A stretch of DNA of 24,652 nucleotides from Deltaproteobacteria bacterium RIFOXYA12_FULL_61_11 (GCA_001799195.1 MGSU01000337.1:1-24652), one strand, 5' to 3'; positions 1-7,710 are shown, counted from the stretch's first letter. The notes: a model not told the origin generated them from the sequence alone. Made by a program: numbers and translations.

Positions 1-276
1 CACCACGAGACCTTGTACCTCGGTGTCCTTCGTGGGGGTCTTGGCCACGTCCACCAAAAATTCGGTCTTGATCGTTTCCGTGACCGGCGTCACGTGAATG
101 GTCGCCGATACCGTCGAAATGTACACGACGGCCCCGAGCATCAGCGCAACCGCCACGACAAATCCAACCGCGATGCGGCGATACAGGTTAAGCGACGGGG
201 ACGGCTGTACTTCCCGCCTCACAGCCTTTCCACCACCTGGCCTTCCTAACTTAGTTTTCTTTGCAATGGACGACAT
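1..276 (-). CDS. Membrane-anchored protein, N-terminal part, cut by window edge
   Basis: The reverse strand reads an uninterrupted 92 codons from ATG at 276 to the window edge, with no stop, so the C-terminus is missing. A good ribosome site (GGAGGAATT directly before the ATG) fixes the start. Residues 1-33 are basic and Gly/Pro-rich and would be cytoplasmic; about residues 34-54 (RIAVGFVVAVALMLGAVVYI) form one transmembrane helix; what follows (STVSATIHVTPVTETIKTEF) is a beta-rich extracytoplasmic segment. The pattern 'one helix, then a strand with xATIxVxP and a VxGxV stretch' is familiar to me from large single-pass surface proteins of Patescibacteria. That match is from memory, not a search. 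It is the last of three tandem minus-strand genes and appears to have its own promoter. Function unknown. Confidence 0.75.
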   Translation of the reverse strand, partial: MSSIAKKTKLGRPGGGKAVRREVQPSPSLNLYRRIAVGFVVAVALMLGAVVYISTVSATIHVTPVTETIKTEFLVDVAKTPTKDTEVQGLVV

Positions 277-298
277 AATTCCTCCATTATTTGCCTCT

Positions 299-326
299 AT
301 AATACCACGGCTAGCCAAAAAACCAA
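299..326 (-). promoter_or_regulatory. Putative sigma-70 promoter for the membrane protein gene
   Basis: On the reverse strand a TATTAT -10 box lies at 304-299 and a TTGGTT -35-like box at 326-321, separated by 16 bases. It sits in the 61-base gap 277-337, about 23 bases before the start codon at 276. The -10 match is strong and the -35 match is partial. The gap is AT-rich compared with everything to its right. Confidence 0.4.
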
Positions 327-337
327 ACTATTCGAAC

Positions 338-625
338 TCATGCCGCAGCTTCATCGTCAAAAATAACATCAGTCGCGTACAGATACGGATTCTTATACAC
401 CGAGGAAAGCGCCGAAAGAAATGCGAATCCGTCGTCTGTTGTCATTGGTCGATTTGTCAGCGGATCCGTAATCCCCGCGTTCAACATTGCGACCGCGTCT
501 GGGTCGCCTGTAATGGCGACGATCCCATTTTCGATCGATGCCAGGGCAGCGAGCAATGGTTCACCGTGCTCCAAACGAAATAATTCTACGCGAGCACCCC
601 TGTTTTTATCGCATAGCTGATGCAT
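338..625 (-). CDS. Hypothetical protein, 95 aa
   Basis: This small acidic protein starts at ATG 625, the first start after an in-frame stop, and has no strong Shine-Dalgarno sequence. It has no signal peptide or membrane segment. The middle (residues about 50-85) has the pattern GITDPLTNRPMTTDDGFAFL followed by LSSVYKNPYLYATDV. I associate a 'DP-T-x-x-DG-x-FL-x-AL-x-Y-L-x-AT' pattern with small hypothetical proteins next to kinase-like genes in Patescibacteria, which is recall rather than a search. It begins 36 bases after the kinase-like gene ends and is probably co-transcribed with it. No function can be assigned; a partner or regulator of the kinase-like protein is a guess from position. 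Confidence 0.65.
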   Translation of the reverse strand: MHQLCDKNRGARVELFRLEHGEPLLAALASIENGIVAITGDPDAVAMLNAGITDPLTNRPMTTDDGFAFLSALSSVYKNPYLYATDVIFDDEAAA

Positions 626-660
626 ATCTCGTATTAAATATTCTCTTTATGCGCAAATTC

Positions 661-1872
661 TCATGTATTGCCGAAACGTAAAAATTCTAGGAAAAATTCC
701 CGACCGAAATCTTTCCTGAACGATACTGAATACGGAGGAAACGCTATACGCCTATCCATTGTGTCAAACGCGGCAAGCATCTGTGCGAGTCTCACCTCAT
801 ATGCTCGCCGGTATCCACTCATGTCTTCGGGAGCCAACGCAAATATCTGATCGAATATCTGACGTTCCGTAGATCTCCCCCACTCCCGGACGCATTGCCT
901 TACCTCCTCCGGAATCTCATAATCGAGCTTTGAAACCAGATATAACGCAGCGGAACTAAGCGCAACGGTCAAATCAGTTGAAAAATCCGAACCAAAGTCA
1001 ATCACGGCGATCGTATTTTCAATCGTGGTAACCAAATTGCGAGGAGCACCATCTGTCCGCCATGTCAGCCAATCATTCGCGGCTATATTGAAAATCTCCG
1101 GATGTATCCTTCGATCACTGTCAGTGAACCAATTGGAAACCATCTCGCACGAAGAACCGTCTAGGAATTCCATTAAGGTCGCCGGACCATACCGATCTAA
1201 CCGTCTGGAGACAACCGCAGGAGCGTCAACTCCCATGCCCACTGCGTGCATCGCGCCCGAGACCTCGCGCCAATAGCCATTGCCAGCCACAACGCCACTT
1301 CTAGAAAATCGTTCGGAGAAACCAAATTTGATAATCGCCCGATGCCGTTTTCCTTCGTGTGAGACAACGGCGACGTGCGGACTGCCGGAGTTTCCTTTCG
1401 GCGTTCTAAACAACGGCACTGGTGGAGAAACGATTTCTCCGTACATAAAAGCGACCTCAATCTCACGGCGTCGATCGAGCTGCGCCACGCGCTCAGGGTG
1501 CGCGGCCTTGATCGCAGCGCAGGCCTCCTCGAGGAACGCGAAGGAATCGCAATAGGTCGCCAGACCCACCAGGGCAGCGCCGTCGACGCCAGCCAGGACC
1601 TCGGTCACGGGATCGGCTTTCCGTCTGCAGTCCAGGACGCGGACCTCGTGCCCCAAACGACGGAGCAGGGTGGCCACCGCGGTGAACCCCTCGAAGGGAC
1701 CGCTGATCAGGAATTCGCGACCAGGAGTGGGTTCTTGGGGAGAGGGGGGGACGACCAATGCAATGGTCACTCCACTCGGTGGATCCGGCCGGAGAGCGAG
1801 GGTGGCGAGGCGGTCCTCCAGGGGATCCCGGGCATCACTGTGGAAGTAATGGGCAGGTGGCAGTCCGGACAT
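661..1872 (-). CDS. Apparent fusion: B12-binding N-terminus joined to kinase-fold protein
   Basis: One open frame of 403 residues with two unrelated halves. The start is ATG 1872, which follows GGGAGG and lies one base after the TGA of the preceding gene; a TTG at 1890 is less likely. Residues 1 to about 128 resemble the cobalamin-binding domain at the front of B12-dependent radical SAM proteins: a beta strand ALVVPPSP, then LLRRLGHEVRVLDCR, then GAALVGLATYCDSF and IKAAHPE, after which the expected GG motif and the radical SAM CxxxCxxC are absent. From about residue 143 a kinase fold follows: Lys182 in RAIIKF, Glu203 in REVSG, a hinge LMEFLDG, catalytic-loop DGAPRN (Asp274, Asn279) and DFG (292-294). 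An internal ATG at 1446, preceded by GAGG at eight bases' spacing, could start a free-standing 261-residue kinase-like protein. The fusion is probably not a natural protein. Substrate unknown; protein, lipid or small-molecule kinase are all possible. Confidence 0.6.
   Translation of the reverse strand: MSGLPPAHYFHSDARDPLEDRLATLALRPDPPSGVTIALVVPPSPQEPTPGREFLISGPFEGFTAVATLLRRLGHEVRVLDCRRKADPVTEVLAGVDGAALVGLATYCDSFAFLEEACAAIKAAHPERVAQLDRRREIEVAFMYGEIVSPPVPLFRTPKGNSGSPHVAVVSHEGKRHRAIIKFGFSERFSRSGVVAGNGYWREVSGAMHAVGMGVDAPAVVSRRLDRYGPATLMEFLDGSSCEMVSNWFTDSDRRIHPEIFNIAANDWLTWRTDGAPRNLVTTIENTIAVIDFGSDFSTDLTVALSSAALYLVSKLDYEIPEEVRQCVREWGRSTERQIFDQIFALAPEDMSGYRRAYEVRLAQMLAAFDTMDRRIAFPPYSVSFRKDFGREFFLEFLRFGNT
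1446..1490. other. Probable composition and homology breakpoint
   Basis: Homology to B12-binding domains stops after the AAHPE segment (about 1490), and the kinase-like protein has its own plausible start at 1446. Base composition changes here: the line 1381-1440 holds 31 G+C of 60, and the line 1501-1560 holds 39 of 60. Within 1441-1500, AT-rich sequence (gtacataaaa) gives way directly to GC-rich sequence. No insertion-sequence ends, target duplication or tRNA are visible, so an assembly join between two genomes is as likely as a biological insertion. Confidence 0.6.
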
Positions 1873-1873
1873 C

Positions 1874-2785
1874 TCAGGCCTCCCTGGCAAGAATGGCGGT
1901 AGCGCAGGCGAGACCGCCGGCGCCGCGAAGGAGTTGTTCGATAGGACAGGTACCCGAGACTTCGATCCCGGCCTCGGTCAGGAACTTCTCGGTGAAGGGA
2001 CGGTTCGCGGCCAGAAGTACCTTGCGCGGTGCGAGGGTGACGAGATTCATGGCCTGGAGAGAACGAACCTCGGGGTGTTCGGGCACGGCGACCACCTCGA
2101 AGCCCCGGTCCCGGAGCAAGCGCGGCACTTCGGCCTCGGTGACTTCGGTGCGAACCAGGGCGAGGTCCGGGGCCACGAGCTGGAGCACGCCGAGCAGGTG
2201 TTGGGTCGGACCGCCGGCGAAGGGTACCCGGGTCACCTCGACGGAGAAGGGGGCGAGTAGGGCTTCGAGTTGCGCGGCGCCCTCGGCGTTGGTCCTGGCT
2301 CCAACCCCGAGGAGCACCTCCGAGGAGTGCAACCAGAGGCTGTCGGCTCCCTCGAGCCTGCCCGGGGGCAGTATCCTGCCGAGGATCGGCACCCCGGCCT
2401 CGCGCAGGGTGCGCTCCGCGTAGCGGACCTCATTCCGGCGCAGAGGTTCTGCCATGGCCGAGAGCACTGCTCCGGCCGGGGTCATGAATACGAGATCCCG
2501 ACAATACAAGAGGTTGTAGAGGGCGTTGTTATGCTCCGGCGCGACCGAGCGGTAGTCCACGGTCAGCACCTCGATGCCCCGTTCGAGATAGAGCCGGCGG
2601 AGGGTCCGGCACTCCTCCTGCAATCCCGGGAAGTCGATGGGGCCGGCGTGCAGGTACTGTTCCGGCTCGTCCAGCCGATGGAGCCCGGGCCAAGGGGTAT
2701 GGAGCAGGACCGCGGTCAGCCGACCCCACTCGGTCGCCACCCCGAAACCACGTCCACCCTTCCCCGGTACTTCAGGGTCAGTCAT
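1874..2785 (-). CDS. Amidinotransferase / dimethylarginine dimethylaminohydrolase-like enzyme
   Basis: A 303-residue enzyme of the guanidino-group-modifying (pentein) superfamily, which attacks the guanidinium carbon of arginine-like substrates through a Cys nucleophile. Family marks in order: CRD at 95-97, EGAD at 145-148 (carboxylate that binds guanidinium), the GxGxRTN-type segment at 160-166, His196 in TQHLLGV, MNLV near 246 and the nucleophile Cys294 in AGGLACAT. Length and motif order fit DDAH/arginine deiminase proteins. ATG 2785 is preferred because AAGG precedes it; the frame extends further upstream but only inside the sulfotransferase gene. It starts 14 bases after the sulfotransferase stop and its TGA is one base from the next ATG, so the three genes are likely an operon. 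The substrate cannot be read from sequence: free or methylated arginine, or a guanidino natural-product intermediate. Confidence 0.85.
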   Translation of the reverse strand: MTDPEVPGKGGRGFGVATEWGRLTAVLLHTPWPGLHRLDEPEQYLHAGPIDFPGLQEECRTLRRLYLERGIEVLTVDYRSVAPEHNNALYNLLYCRDLVFMTPAGAVLSAMAEPLRRNEVRYAERTLREAGVPILGRILPPGRLEGADSLWLHSSEVLLGVGARTNAEGAAQLEALLAPFSVEVTRVPFAGGPTQHLLGVLQLVAPDLALVRTEVTEAEVPRLLRDRGFEVVAVPEHPEVRSLQAMNLVTLAPRKVLLAANRPFTEKFLTEAGIEVSGTCPIEQLLRGAGGLACATAILAREA

Positions 2786-2799
2786 GCTACACACCTTGC

Positions 2800-4170
2800 T
2801 CACACCCACTCCTCTCGCCGTCCGGGATCGTACCCCAAGGTTGCGGTGAGGTCCACCACGGCAGGCGTTTCGAGAAGGGGTTCGAAGAGAGCGGCGCGTT
2901 CGCGCCACCGGTAGGGAGTGGGAGCACGAGTGGCCTGGACCAGGGGGTGGGCGGCGAACTCGAATGCACGCCCGGCCTCCTTGGGCAACCCGAGGAACGA
3001 GAGGATGCCTGCCAGACAATGGCGGAAGGACGAGGCGTCGGTCACCAAGTGTTCGTGCCGCACCCTCATGCAGGTCTCGTTCGAAGCGGAGAGGTATTCC
3101 GACAAGGCGCGGTTAGCGCTCTCCCACTGGGCAGTGCAGACTTCGGCCAGGGGGAGCGCCGTCAGGGCAGGCCAACCCGGAGGCAGGTCGAATTTCCACC
3201 ACCGTCGTCCTGAGGGGTGTCGGCTGGAATAGGGCTCGAGGTCGAGACCGCTCGCCGGCAGGGTGGGTGAGTTCCCGAGATCCCAGGAATGGAAGCCCTG
3301 GTGCAACCAACCGTCGTACAGACCGTTGAGTGAGGACGCGGGATTGCGAACGAGGTGGAGCCAGCGCAACTCGGCCTCGGGGAAAAGGGCGCGGAGGAGG
3401 TGGGGACGGTGGCAATCAGCCGTGGTCTTGAGCAACAGCCAGGAAGTTTCCAGCTCTCTCGGCTCGAGAGGTCCTTCCGGAGCGAGCCTGAGGAAGGGCG
3501 GTTCCTCGAGGATAGGTCCATCGTGGGGAGGACCGAGTGGGTCGATGCCGGGGGAGGGCTCGCCCGAGGTCCTGACCGCACCGTCGTACCAACTCGGATG
3601 AAAACGCGGCTCGAGGCGGTGGAGGAACTCGGTCAGGTCGTTCCAACCCGGTCCACCGGAGACCGGACCGAAGCGAGGGTCCCAGCCGCGATGAAGCCCG
3701 GTGGAGATCCTCTCGTACAGCTCTGCACCATGACCGCGGAAGCCGGGCCATTGCAGGAGGAGGGTGCGGGTGAGGCGCGCGGTGTGGGCCTCGAGCAGCC
3801 CGGGGGTGTCGTAGCGGTCCTTGGAGGTTGCAGCGCTGCCGAGCATGGCGAGCATTTCTCCGGCCATGGCGTCGAGGTCGAGCTTCGAGGTCTCGGGTCC
3901 GAGGGCGTCACCTTCCGGACCCGGGTTCAGAGGGAGACCGTGCAGACGATAGTAGGGCTGGCATTCGCCTGGAGGGGAAATCACTCCGGGCAGCCGGCGC
4001 AACAAAGCGAAGAGGTGGCTCGAACCCGAACGAGAGGCTCCGGCGATGATCGCGACGCGACGGATACGCCGGAAGAGGTCACGGCAGGCGGCCATCCGGG
4101 GTGAAACCGGCGGCAAGGCTGCCAACTCGGCCCGGAGCAACTCACGGTGTTGTTCCAGGGAGTGGTCCAT
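2800..4170 (-). CDS. Sulfotransferase family protein
   Basis: A 456-residue cytosolic protein of the PAPS-dependent sulfotransferase fold, which transfers sulfate to a hydroxyl or amine. The 5'-phosphosulfate loop is RRVAIIAGASRSGSSHLF (about 37-54). The 3'-phosphate-binding segment is LRWLHLVRNPASSLNG (about 268-283), with the typical Arg-Asn-Pro followed by Ser. A MRVRHEHLV segment near residue 375 matches the family's RYEDL-type motif. The region between the loops is longer than in minimal sulfotransferases and contains Pro/Gly-rich linkers. Start ATG 4170 has only a weak ribosome site. It is the first gene of a minus-strand cassette with the amidinotransferase-like enzyme and a B12-binding protein, and is divergent from the histidine kinase. 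The acceptor is unknown; a small metabolite is favoured by the neighbours. Confidence 0.85.
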   Translation of the reverse strand: MDHSLEQHRELLRAELAALPPVSPRMAACRDLFRRIRRVAIIAGASRSGSSHLFALLRRLPGVISPPGECQPYYRLHGLPLNPGPEGDALGPETSKLDLDAMAGEMLAMLGSAATSKDRYDTPGLLEAHTARLTRTLLLQWPGFRGHGAELYERISTGLHRGWDPRFGPVSGGPGWNDLTEFLHRLEPRFHPSWYDGAVRTSGEPSPGIDPLGPPHDGPILEEPPFLRLAPEGPLEPRELETSWLLLKTTADCHRPHLLRALFPEAELRWLHLVRNPASSLNGLYDGWLHQGFHSWDLGNSPTLPASGLDLEPYSSRHPSGRRWWKFDLPPGWPALTALPLAEVCTAQWESANRALSEYLSASNETCMRVRHEHLVTDASSFRHCLAGILSFLGLPKEAGRAFEFAAHPLVQATRAPTPYRWRERAALFEPLLETPAVVDLTATLGYDPGRREEWV

Positions 4171-4345
4171 GACGTTGCTCGTACCAGTCTATTGATGTAT
4201 TTCGTTCTCTACATGGTTGCGACGGAATCTTCAATCGGAGCCGCCCGAGAAGTCAGCTATTATTGTCGCTCTACCTTGGTCCCCGGACGGTATGGAACGC
4301 CTTGGAATTTGCTTTCCCTCTGTTCTTGCTGTAGGTTCCCGGGGT

Positions 4346-4369
4346 CGATTCGATGCGCTCTTCGAATCG
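4346..4369. promoter_or_regulatory. Perfect 8-bp inverted repeat before the histidine kinase gene
   Basis: CGATTCGA at 4346-4353 pairs perfectly with TCGAATCG at 4362-4369 across an 8-base loop, ending 26 bases before the kinase start. It lies in the 225-base divergent gap 4171-4395 between the sulfotransferase and kinase genes, which must hold both promoters. I could not pick convincing -35/-10 pairs there. The repeat could be an operator or a leader hairpin. Confidence 0.35.
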
Positions 4370-4395
4370 TCGCTATCCACGATCCGGAGAAGTTC

Positions 4396-6393
4396 ATGGA
4401 TCAGCAGAGGATCCTGCTCGTCGACTCCAGTGAGGAAGAGATCTCCCGTCTCCGGGCCATGCTCCGGACCGAGCTCACGATCGACACGGCGCGGAGCCGC
4501 GACCAAGCCTTGCGAGTTTTTGACAAGGATCTCCATCAGATCGTCGTGGCCGATCACCTGCTCGCTGACGGTACTGCCCTGGAACTCCTCCAAGAGCTCA
4601 GGCTACTCGCTCCCGACTTGATTTTCGTGCTCATGACCACCGAGGGTGGGGAAAACCTCCTCCGGGAAGCCTTCCAGGCGGGCGCTCACGATTATCTCGA
4701 TAAACAACTGCTCGAGAGGGACCCTTATTTCCTCCAACAGGTCCTGGACAAGGCCTTCGAGAAGCTCGATTTCCAGATTCTCAAGCACAGCCTGGAGCGC
4801 GAGCTGTTCAACGCCAATCAAGACCTCCTGCTCCACAACCAGAACCTCCTGCGCAACACCGACCAGCTCCAGCTCGAGAAACTCAAGCTCGAGGAGAAGA
4901 ACCGCGAATTGGAGGAATTGACGGAGAATCTCGATAACTTCCTGTCGATCTGTTCCCATGACCTGCGCTCGCCGATCAGCACCGTCAAGTCCATGTCCCG
5001 TTTCCTCCTCGAACGTGCCCGCGAACGTTTGGACAACATCGAGCAGGATTTTTTGCACCGGATCATCAAGAACGCCGACTACAGCCTCGAGCTGATCGAG
5101 AAATTGCTCGACAGTCACGAATTGGAGCGCGGCGTGCGGCGTCACTTCGAGATGCTCGACGTGAACGCGATCATCAATTCGGTCAGCCATGCCTTTATAC
5201 TCCAGATCCGTCAGATGGACCTGAACTTCATGTGTTTCAACAAGGTCGACGATCTCGAGCTGTTCGGCGACCGGATCAAGCTGACGCAGCTCTTCAACAA
5301 CCTCATGGTGAACGCCATCAGGCATACCCCTCAGAAAGGCTCGATCAGCATCGAGGTAGAAGAGGAACGGCGAGGACCCACGCGCCACCTCGTGTTCAGC
5401 ATTTTCAACACGGGCAGTTATATTCCTCCCGAGTACCACGAGCGCATCTTCGACAAGTTCGAACAAGTACCGGGTGCTCCCCGCAGCGATGGGGGGCGAG
5501 GTCTCGGGTTGGCCATCTGCAAAGGGGTTTGCGACTTGCACGGCGGGAGCATTTCGGTGCGCTCCGACCAGGCCACCGGTACCACCTTCATCGTCTCCCT
5601 GCCCCAGTACAAGGACCTCGAGGACCTGCCCGGCGAACGTCCCCTGAGTCGGCCCAAGGTGTTGCTCTTCGGTTGCGACGAAGCTTTACAGAAGCTCTTC
5701 GAAACGCTCTTCGGTGACGCAGCGAGGGTCTTGGCTTTCAACGCCGTCAGCAAGCGGTTCAATCAACTCCTCGACCACCAGGTCACCCACGTCGTGTTCG
5801 ACGAGACCGTGCTCTCCTCGACTCCCTCCTCCGCCTTTCGCTCGTTGCAGAGCCGTGGCCCTAGCTTGCAAACCCTTGTGGTGGTGCACAAATACGATGA
5901 GTCCCTGCTCGAACGGTACTACCGCTCTATCAACGACGTCTTCAGTCTACCGAGCGACAAGGCCTATATGCGTTGGAAACTCGACTATCCTCTCGACCAT
6001 TGGTTGACCGAGGTGGCCGATCGCTCGAGGGTAGTCCTGCTGGTCGAAGCTGATCCCGAGCGCCGACAGAGCTTCTTCGATCAACTTGCAAGCGATGAGA
6101 ACCTGGGCGTGATCCCGGTAGCCAACGGCTATGATGCCTTGCTCGCCGTGCGGAAGATCGAGGTACACCTCGTGATTGCGGCCAGGGAATCGACGGTCAT
6201 GGATGGCCTCGAACTGCTCACCCGGCTCAAGCTCAATTACCCTGAACTGCCGGTGGTCCTTATCGGTGACCGGGAAACTCCGACCGAAGATCTTGCCGCC
6301 CGAGTTCTCGGTGCTGCCGCCGTATTCCCGAGCGAAGTCACCCTCGATACCTTCGGCCGAGAGGTACGGCAGATCCTGGGCGTTGCCGGGTGA
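4396..6393 (+). CDS. Hybrid histidine kinase with N-terminal receiver and two C-terminal receiver-like domains
   Basis: A 665-residue cytosolic sensor without membrane segments. Residues 1-125 are a CheY-like receiver with acidic residue D10, phospho-acceptor D53 (VVADHLL) and a YLDK lysine. About 126-175 is a Leu/Glu/Asn-rich coiled coil. The dimerisation domain has the H-box SHDLRSP with His188. The ATPase domain has an N-box LFNNLMVNAIRHT (299-309), G1 variant FNTGSYIP (Asn338 replaces Asp, a variant I know from other kinases), the F-box IFDKF and G2 GGRGLGLAI (366-374). About 490-style linker is absent; instead a middle receiver-like domain (about 405-530, D469) and a last one (about 545-660) follow directly. 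In the last, Ala596 replaces the phospho-Asp although MDGLELL is kept. ATG 4396 follows GGAG at good spacing. It may act as a phospho-input integrator; its partner regulator is not in the window. Confidence 0.9.
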   Translation: MDQQRILLVDSSEEEISRLRAMLRTELTIDTARSRDQALRVFDKDLHQIVVADHLLADGTALELLQELRLLAPDLIFVLMTTEGGENLLREAFQAGAHDYLDKQLLERDPYFLQQVLDKAFEKLDFQILKHSLERELFNANQDLLLHNQNLLRNTDQLQLEKLKLEEKNRELEELTENLDNFLSICSHDLRSPISTVKSMSRFLLERARERLDNIEQDFLHRIIKNADYSLELIEKLLDSHELERGVRRHFEMLDVNAIINSVSHAFILQIRQMDLNFMCFNKVDDLELFGDRIKLTQLFNNLMVNAIRHTPQKGSISIEVEEERRGPTRHLVFSIFNTGSYIPPEYHERIFDKFEQVPGAPRSDGGRGLGLAICKGVCDLHGGSISVRSDQATGTTFIVSLPQYKDLEDLPGERPLSRPKVLLFGCDEALQKLFETLFGDAARVLAFNAVSKRFNQLLDHQVTHVVFDETVLSSTPSSAFRSLQSRGPSLQTLVVVHKYDESLLERYYRSINDVFSLPSDKAYMRWKLDYPLDHWLTEVADRSRVVLLVEADPERRQSFFDQLASDENLGVIPVANGYDALLAVRKIEVHLVIAARESTVMDGLELLTRLKLNYPELPVVLIGDRETPTEDLAARVLGAAAVFPSEVTLDTFGREVRQILGVAG

Positions 6394-6418
6394 CAGGCCG
6401 GGAACCTTCTGGTATTGT
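6390..6418 (+). promoter_or_regulatory. Putative sigma-70 promoter for the first FGE-like lipoprotein
   Basis: GTGACA at 6390-6395 and TATTGT at 6413-6418 are separated by 17 bases. The -35 box overlaps the kinase stop codon, and the -10 lies 40 bases before the lipoprotein start. This would let the lipoprotein be expressed independently of the kinase. Confidence 0.45.
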
Positions 6419-6458
6419 TCCGTAACTATCGGTGACGTGGTTCCACCTGAGGACTGCT

Positions 6459-7703
6459 ATGACGAGTACTACTCGCATGCTCGTAGGAACTCTCGCCCTG
6501 ATGCTTGTCGGATGCACGGGATCGGCTCTGATCGACCCCACCTCGCCGACCGGCAACAACGAGCAGAGCCCCACGACCCGAGCCGACGCTGCAGCGGAGA
6601 CCGATCCCCAGATGGGAGACTCTCTTCACTTGGAACCCTCTGATCCTGACCTTGTGCTCCACACCGATCCCGTCGACACTCTCCCGGACGAAACCCAAGG
6701 GCCGGGGACGCAACCGCCCGTGGTCGATCCGAGCGGCATCGAGGACGGAGCTGCCACGGACGATGTTCCCCAGACAGGTACCCAATTCCCTACGAGTTCC
6801 GGGAACGAGGGGCCTCCGGCTGGAGGACCAACCTCCCCTGGTTTCGAGACCCCGGGCGACGACGCGACGGTTGATCCGAGTCCACCGGTCGTTCCACCCC
6901 CGGATCCGCCCGATCCGACCACGGATCTGCCACCGCCTCCTGATCCACCCGATCCGACCACCGACCCGTCGCCCCCACCGGCGCCGGCCGTGACCTGGAT
7001 CGACCTTCCCGATGGTACCTTCTCCATGGGAGATACGACCCTCGCGAGCCCAGTCCATCTGGTGCAGCTCAGCGCCTTCAGGATGACCGGCACCGAGGTG
7101 ACGGTGGCCCAGTACCGTTCCTGTGTCGCCGCGGGCGTCTGTATCTCGGCCGAGACCTGTACCTGGGGGGATCCCAACCAAGATGACGATAGCAAGCTCG
7201 ACCATCCCATCGTGTGCGTGAGCTTGGCCATGGCAAGGACCTGTTGCCAGTGGCTTGGCGGGGACCTACCCACCGAGGCGCAATGGGAATACGCCGCTCG
7301 CGGTGGGACCGATCGTGCCTACCCGTGGGGGAACACCGAACCCGACGGGACCTTGACCAATTGCGATCCCGACCTGTGTTCCGACGGTTTCGCCGAAACC
7401 TCCCCGGTCGGCAGTTTCCCCGCGGGTGCTTCGCTGCACGGCCTCTACGATATGGCCGGCAATGTCTGGGAATGGGTGCTCGATTGCTATGACGGTACCT
7501 ATTACGCGACCATGCATGCGACCTGTCCCGCCGGCTGTCTCGACCCCCTGAATCTTGCGTGTAACTCCAGTGCCTATCGGGTGTTGCGAGGGGGAAGTTG
7601 GCTGAACGATGCCGCTACCTTCCTGCACGCAGCGAACCGATCCCTGGCAGTCCCCAACGGCACAAAGAAGAGCGTCGGGTTTCGCTGCGCCGCCGCCCCC
7701 TGA
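6459..7703 (+). CDS. Lipoprotein with FGE/sulfatase-modifying-factor-like domain
   Basis: A 414-residue protein. ATG 6459 follows TGAGG at about six bases; upstream ATG 6432 would spoil the signal peptide. Residues 1-19 are a lipoprotein signal (LMLVGC, Cys19). Residues about 20-175 are a disordered Pro/Asp/Thr-rich linker, including the duplicated PDPPDPTTD coded at about 6901-6966. Residues about 178-414 are an FGE-sulfatase fold: DGTFSMG, GTEVTVAQY, HPIVCVS, LPTEAQWEYAARGG, AYPWGN, GLYDMAGNVWEWV, YRVLRGGSW, GFRCA. The segment after RGGSW reads LNDAATFLHAANR and lacks the cysteine pair that formylglycine-generating enzymes use for copper and catalysis, so sulfatase activation is unlikely and a binding or structural role at the envelope is more plausible. 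A paralogous domain ends the large protein at 11285-15412. Confidence 0.88.
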   Translation: MTSTTRMLVGTLALMLVGCTGSALIDPTSPTGNNEQSPTTRADAAAETDPQMGDSLHLEPSDPDLVLHTDPVDTLPDETQGPGTQPPVVDPSGIEDGAATDDVPQTGTQFPTSSGNEGPPAGGPTSPGFETPGDDATVDPSPPVVPPPDPPDPTTDLPPPPDPPDPTTDPSPPPAPAVTWIDLPDGTFSMGDTTLASPVHLVQLSAFRMTGTEVTVAQYRSCVAAGVCISAETCTWGDPNQDDDSKLDHPIVCVSLAMARTCCQWLGGDLPTEAQWEYAARGGTDRAYPWGNTEPDGTLTNCDPDLCSDGFAETSPVGSFPAGASLHGLYDMAGNVWEWVLDCYDGTYYATMHATCPAGCLDPLNLACNSSAYRVLRGGSWLNDAATFLHAANRSLAVPNGTKKSVGFRCAAAP

Positions 7704-7710
7704 AGCGAGC

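Noticed and set aside
98-583. 161-codon plus-strand open frame at the left end
   Set aside because: It is antisense to two minus-strand frames with better protein character and ribosome sites, and its translation is Arg/Cys/Ser-rich with no domain pattern.
2786-3019. N-terminal extension of the amidinotransferase-like gene
   Set aside because: It lies within the sulfotransferase coding region and gives an Arg/Pro/Ser-rich, non-protein-like sequence; ATG 2785 has a ribosome site.
4147-4395. Upstream extension of the histidine kinase frame
   Set aside because: The translation before ATG 4396 resembles no receiver sequence, while ATG 4396 has GGAG and begins exactly at the receiver's first strand.
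4603-5541. 312-codon minus-strand open frame inside the kinase gene
   Set aside because: Val/Leu/Glu-rich antisense shadow of a GC-rich gene; the plus strand encodes all kinase motifs.
6432-6458. ATG 6432 as start of the first FGE-like lipoprotein
   Set aside because: It would add nine residues before a clean lipoprotein signal, and the ribosome site fits ATG 6459.
6901-6966. Microsatellite or CRISPR-like repeat
   Set aside because: The repetition is two copies of a PDPPDPTTD-coding stretch within a Pro-rich linker, with no spacer structure.
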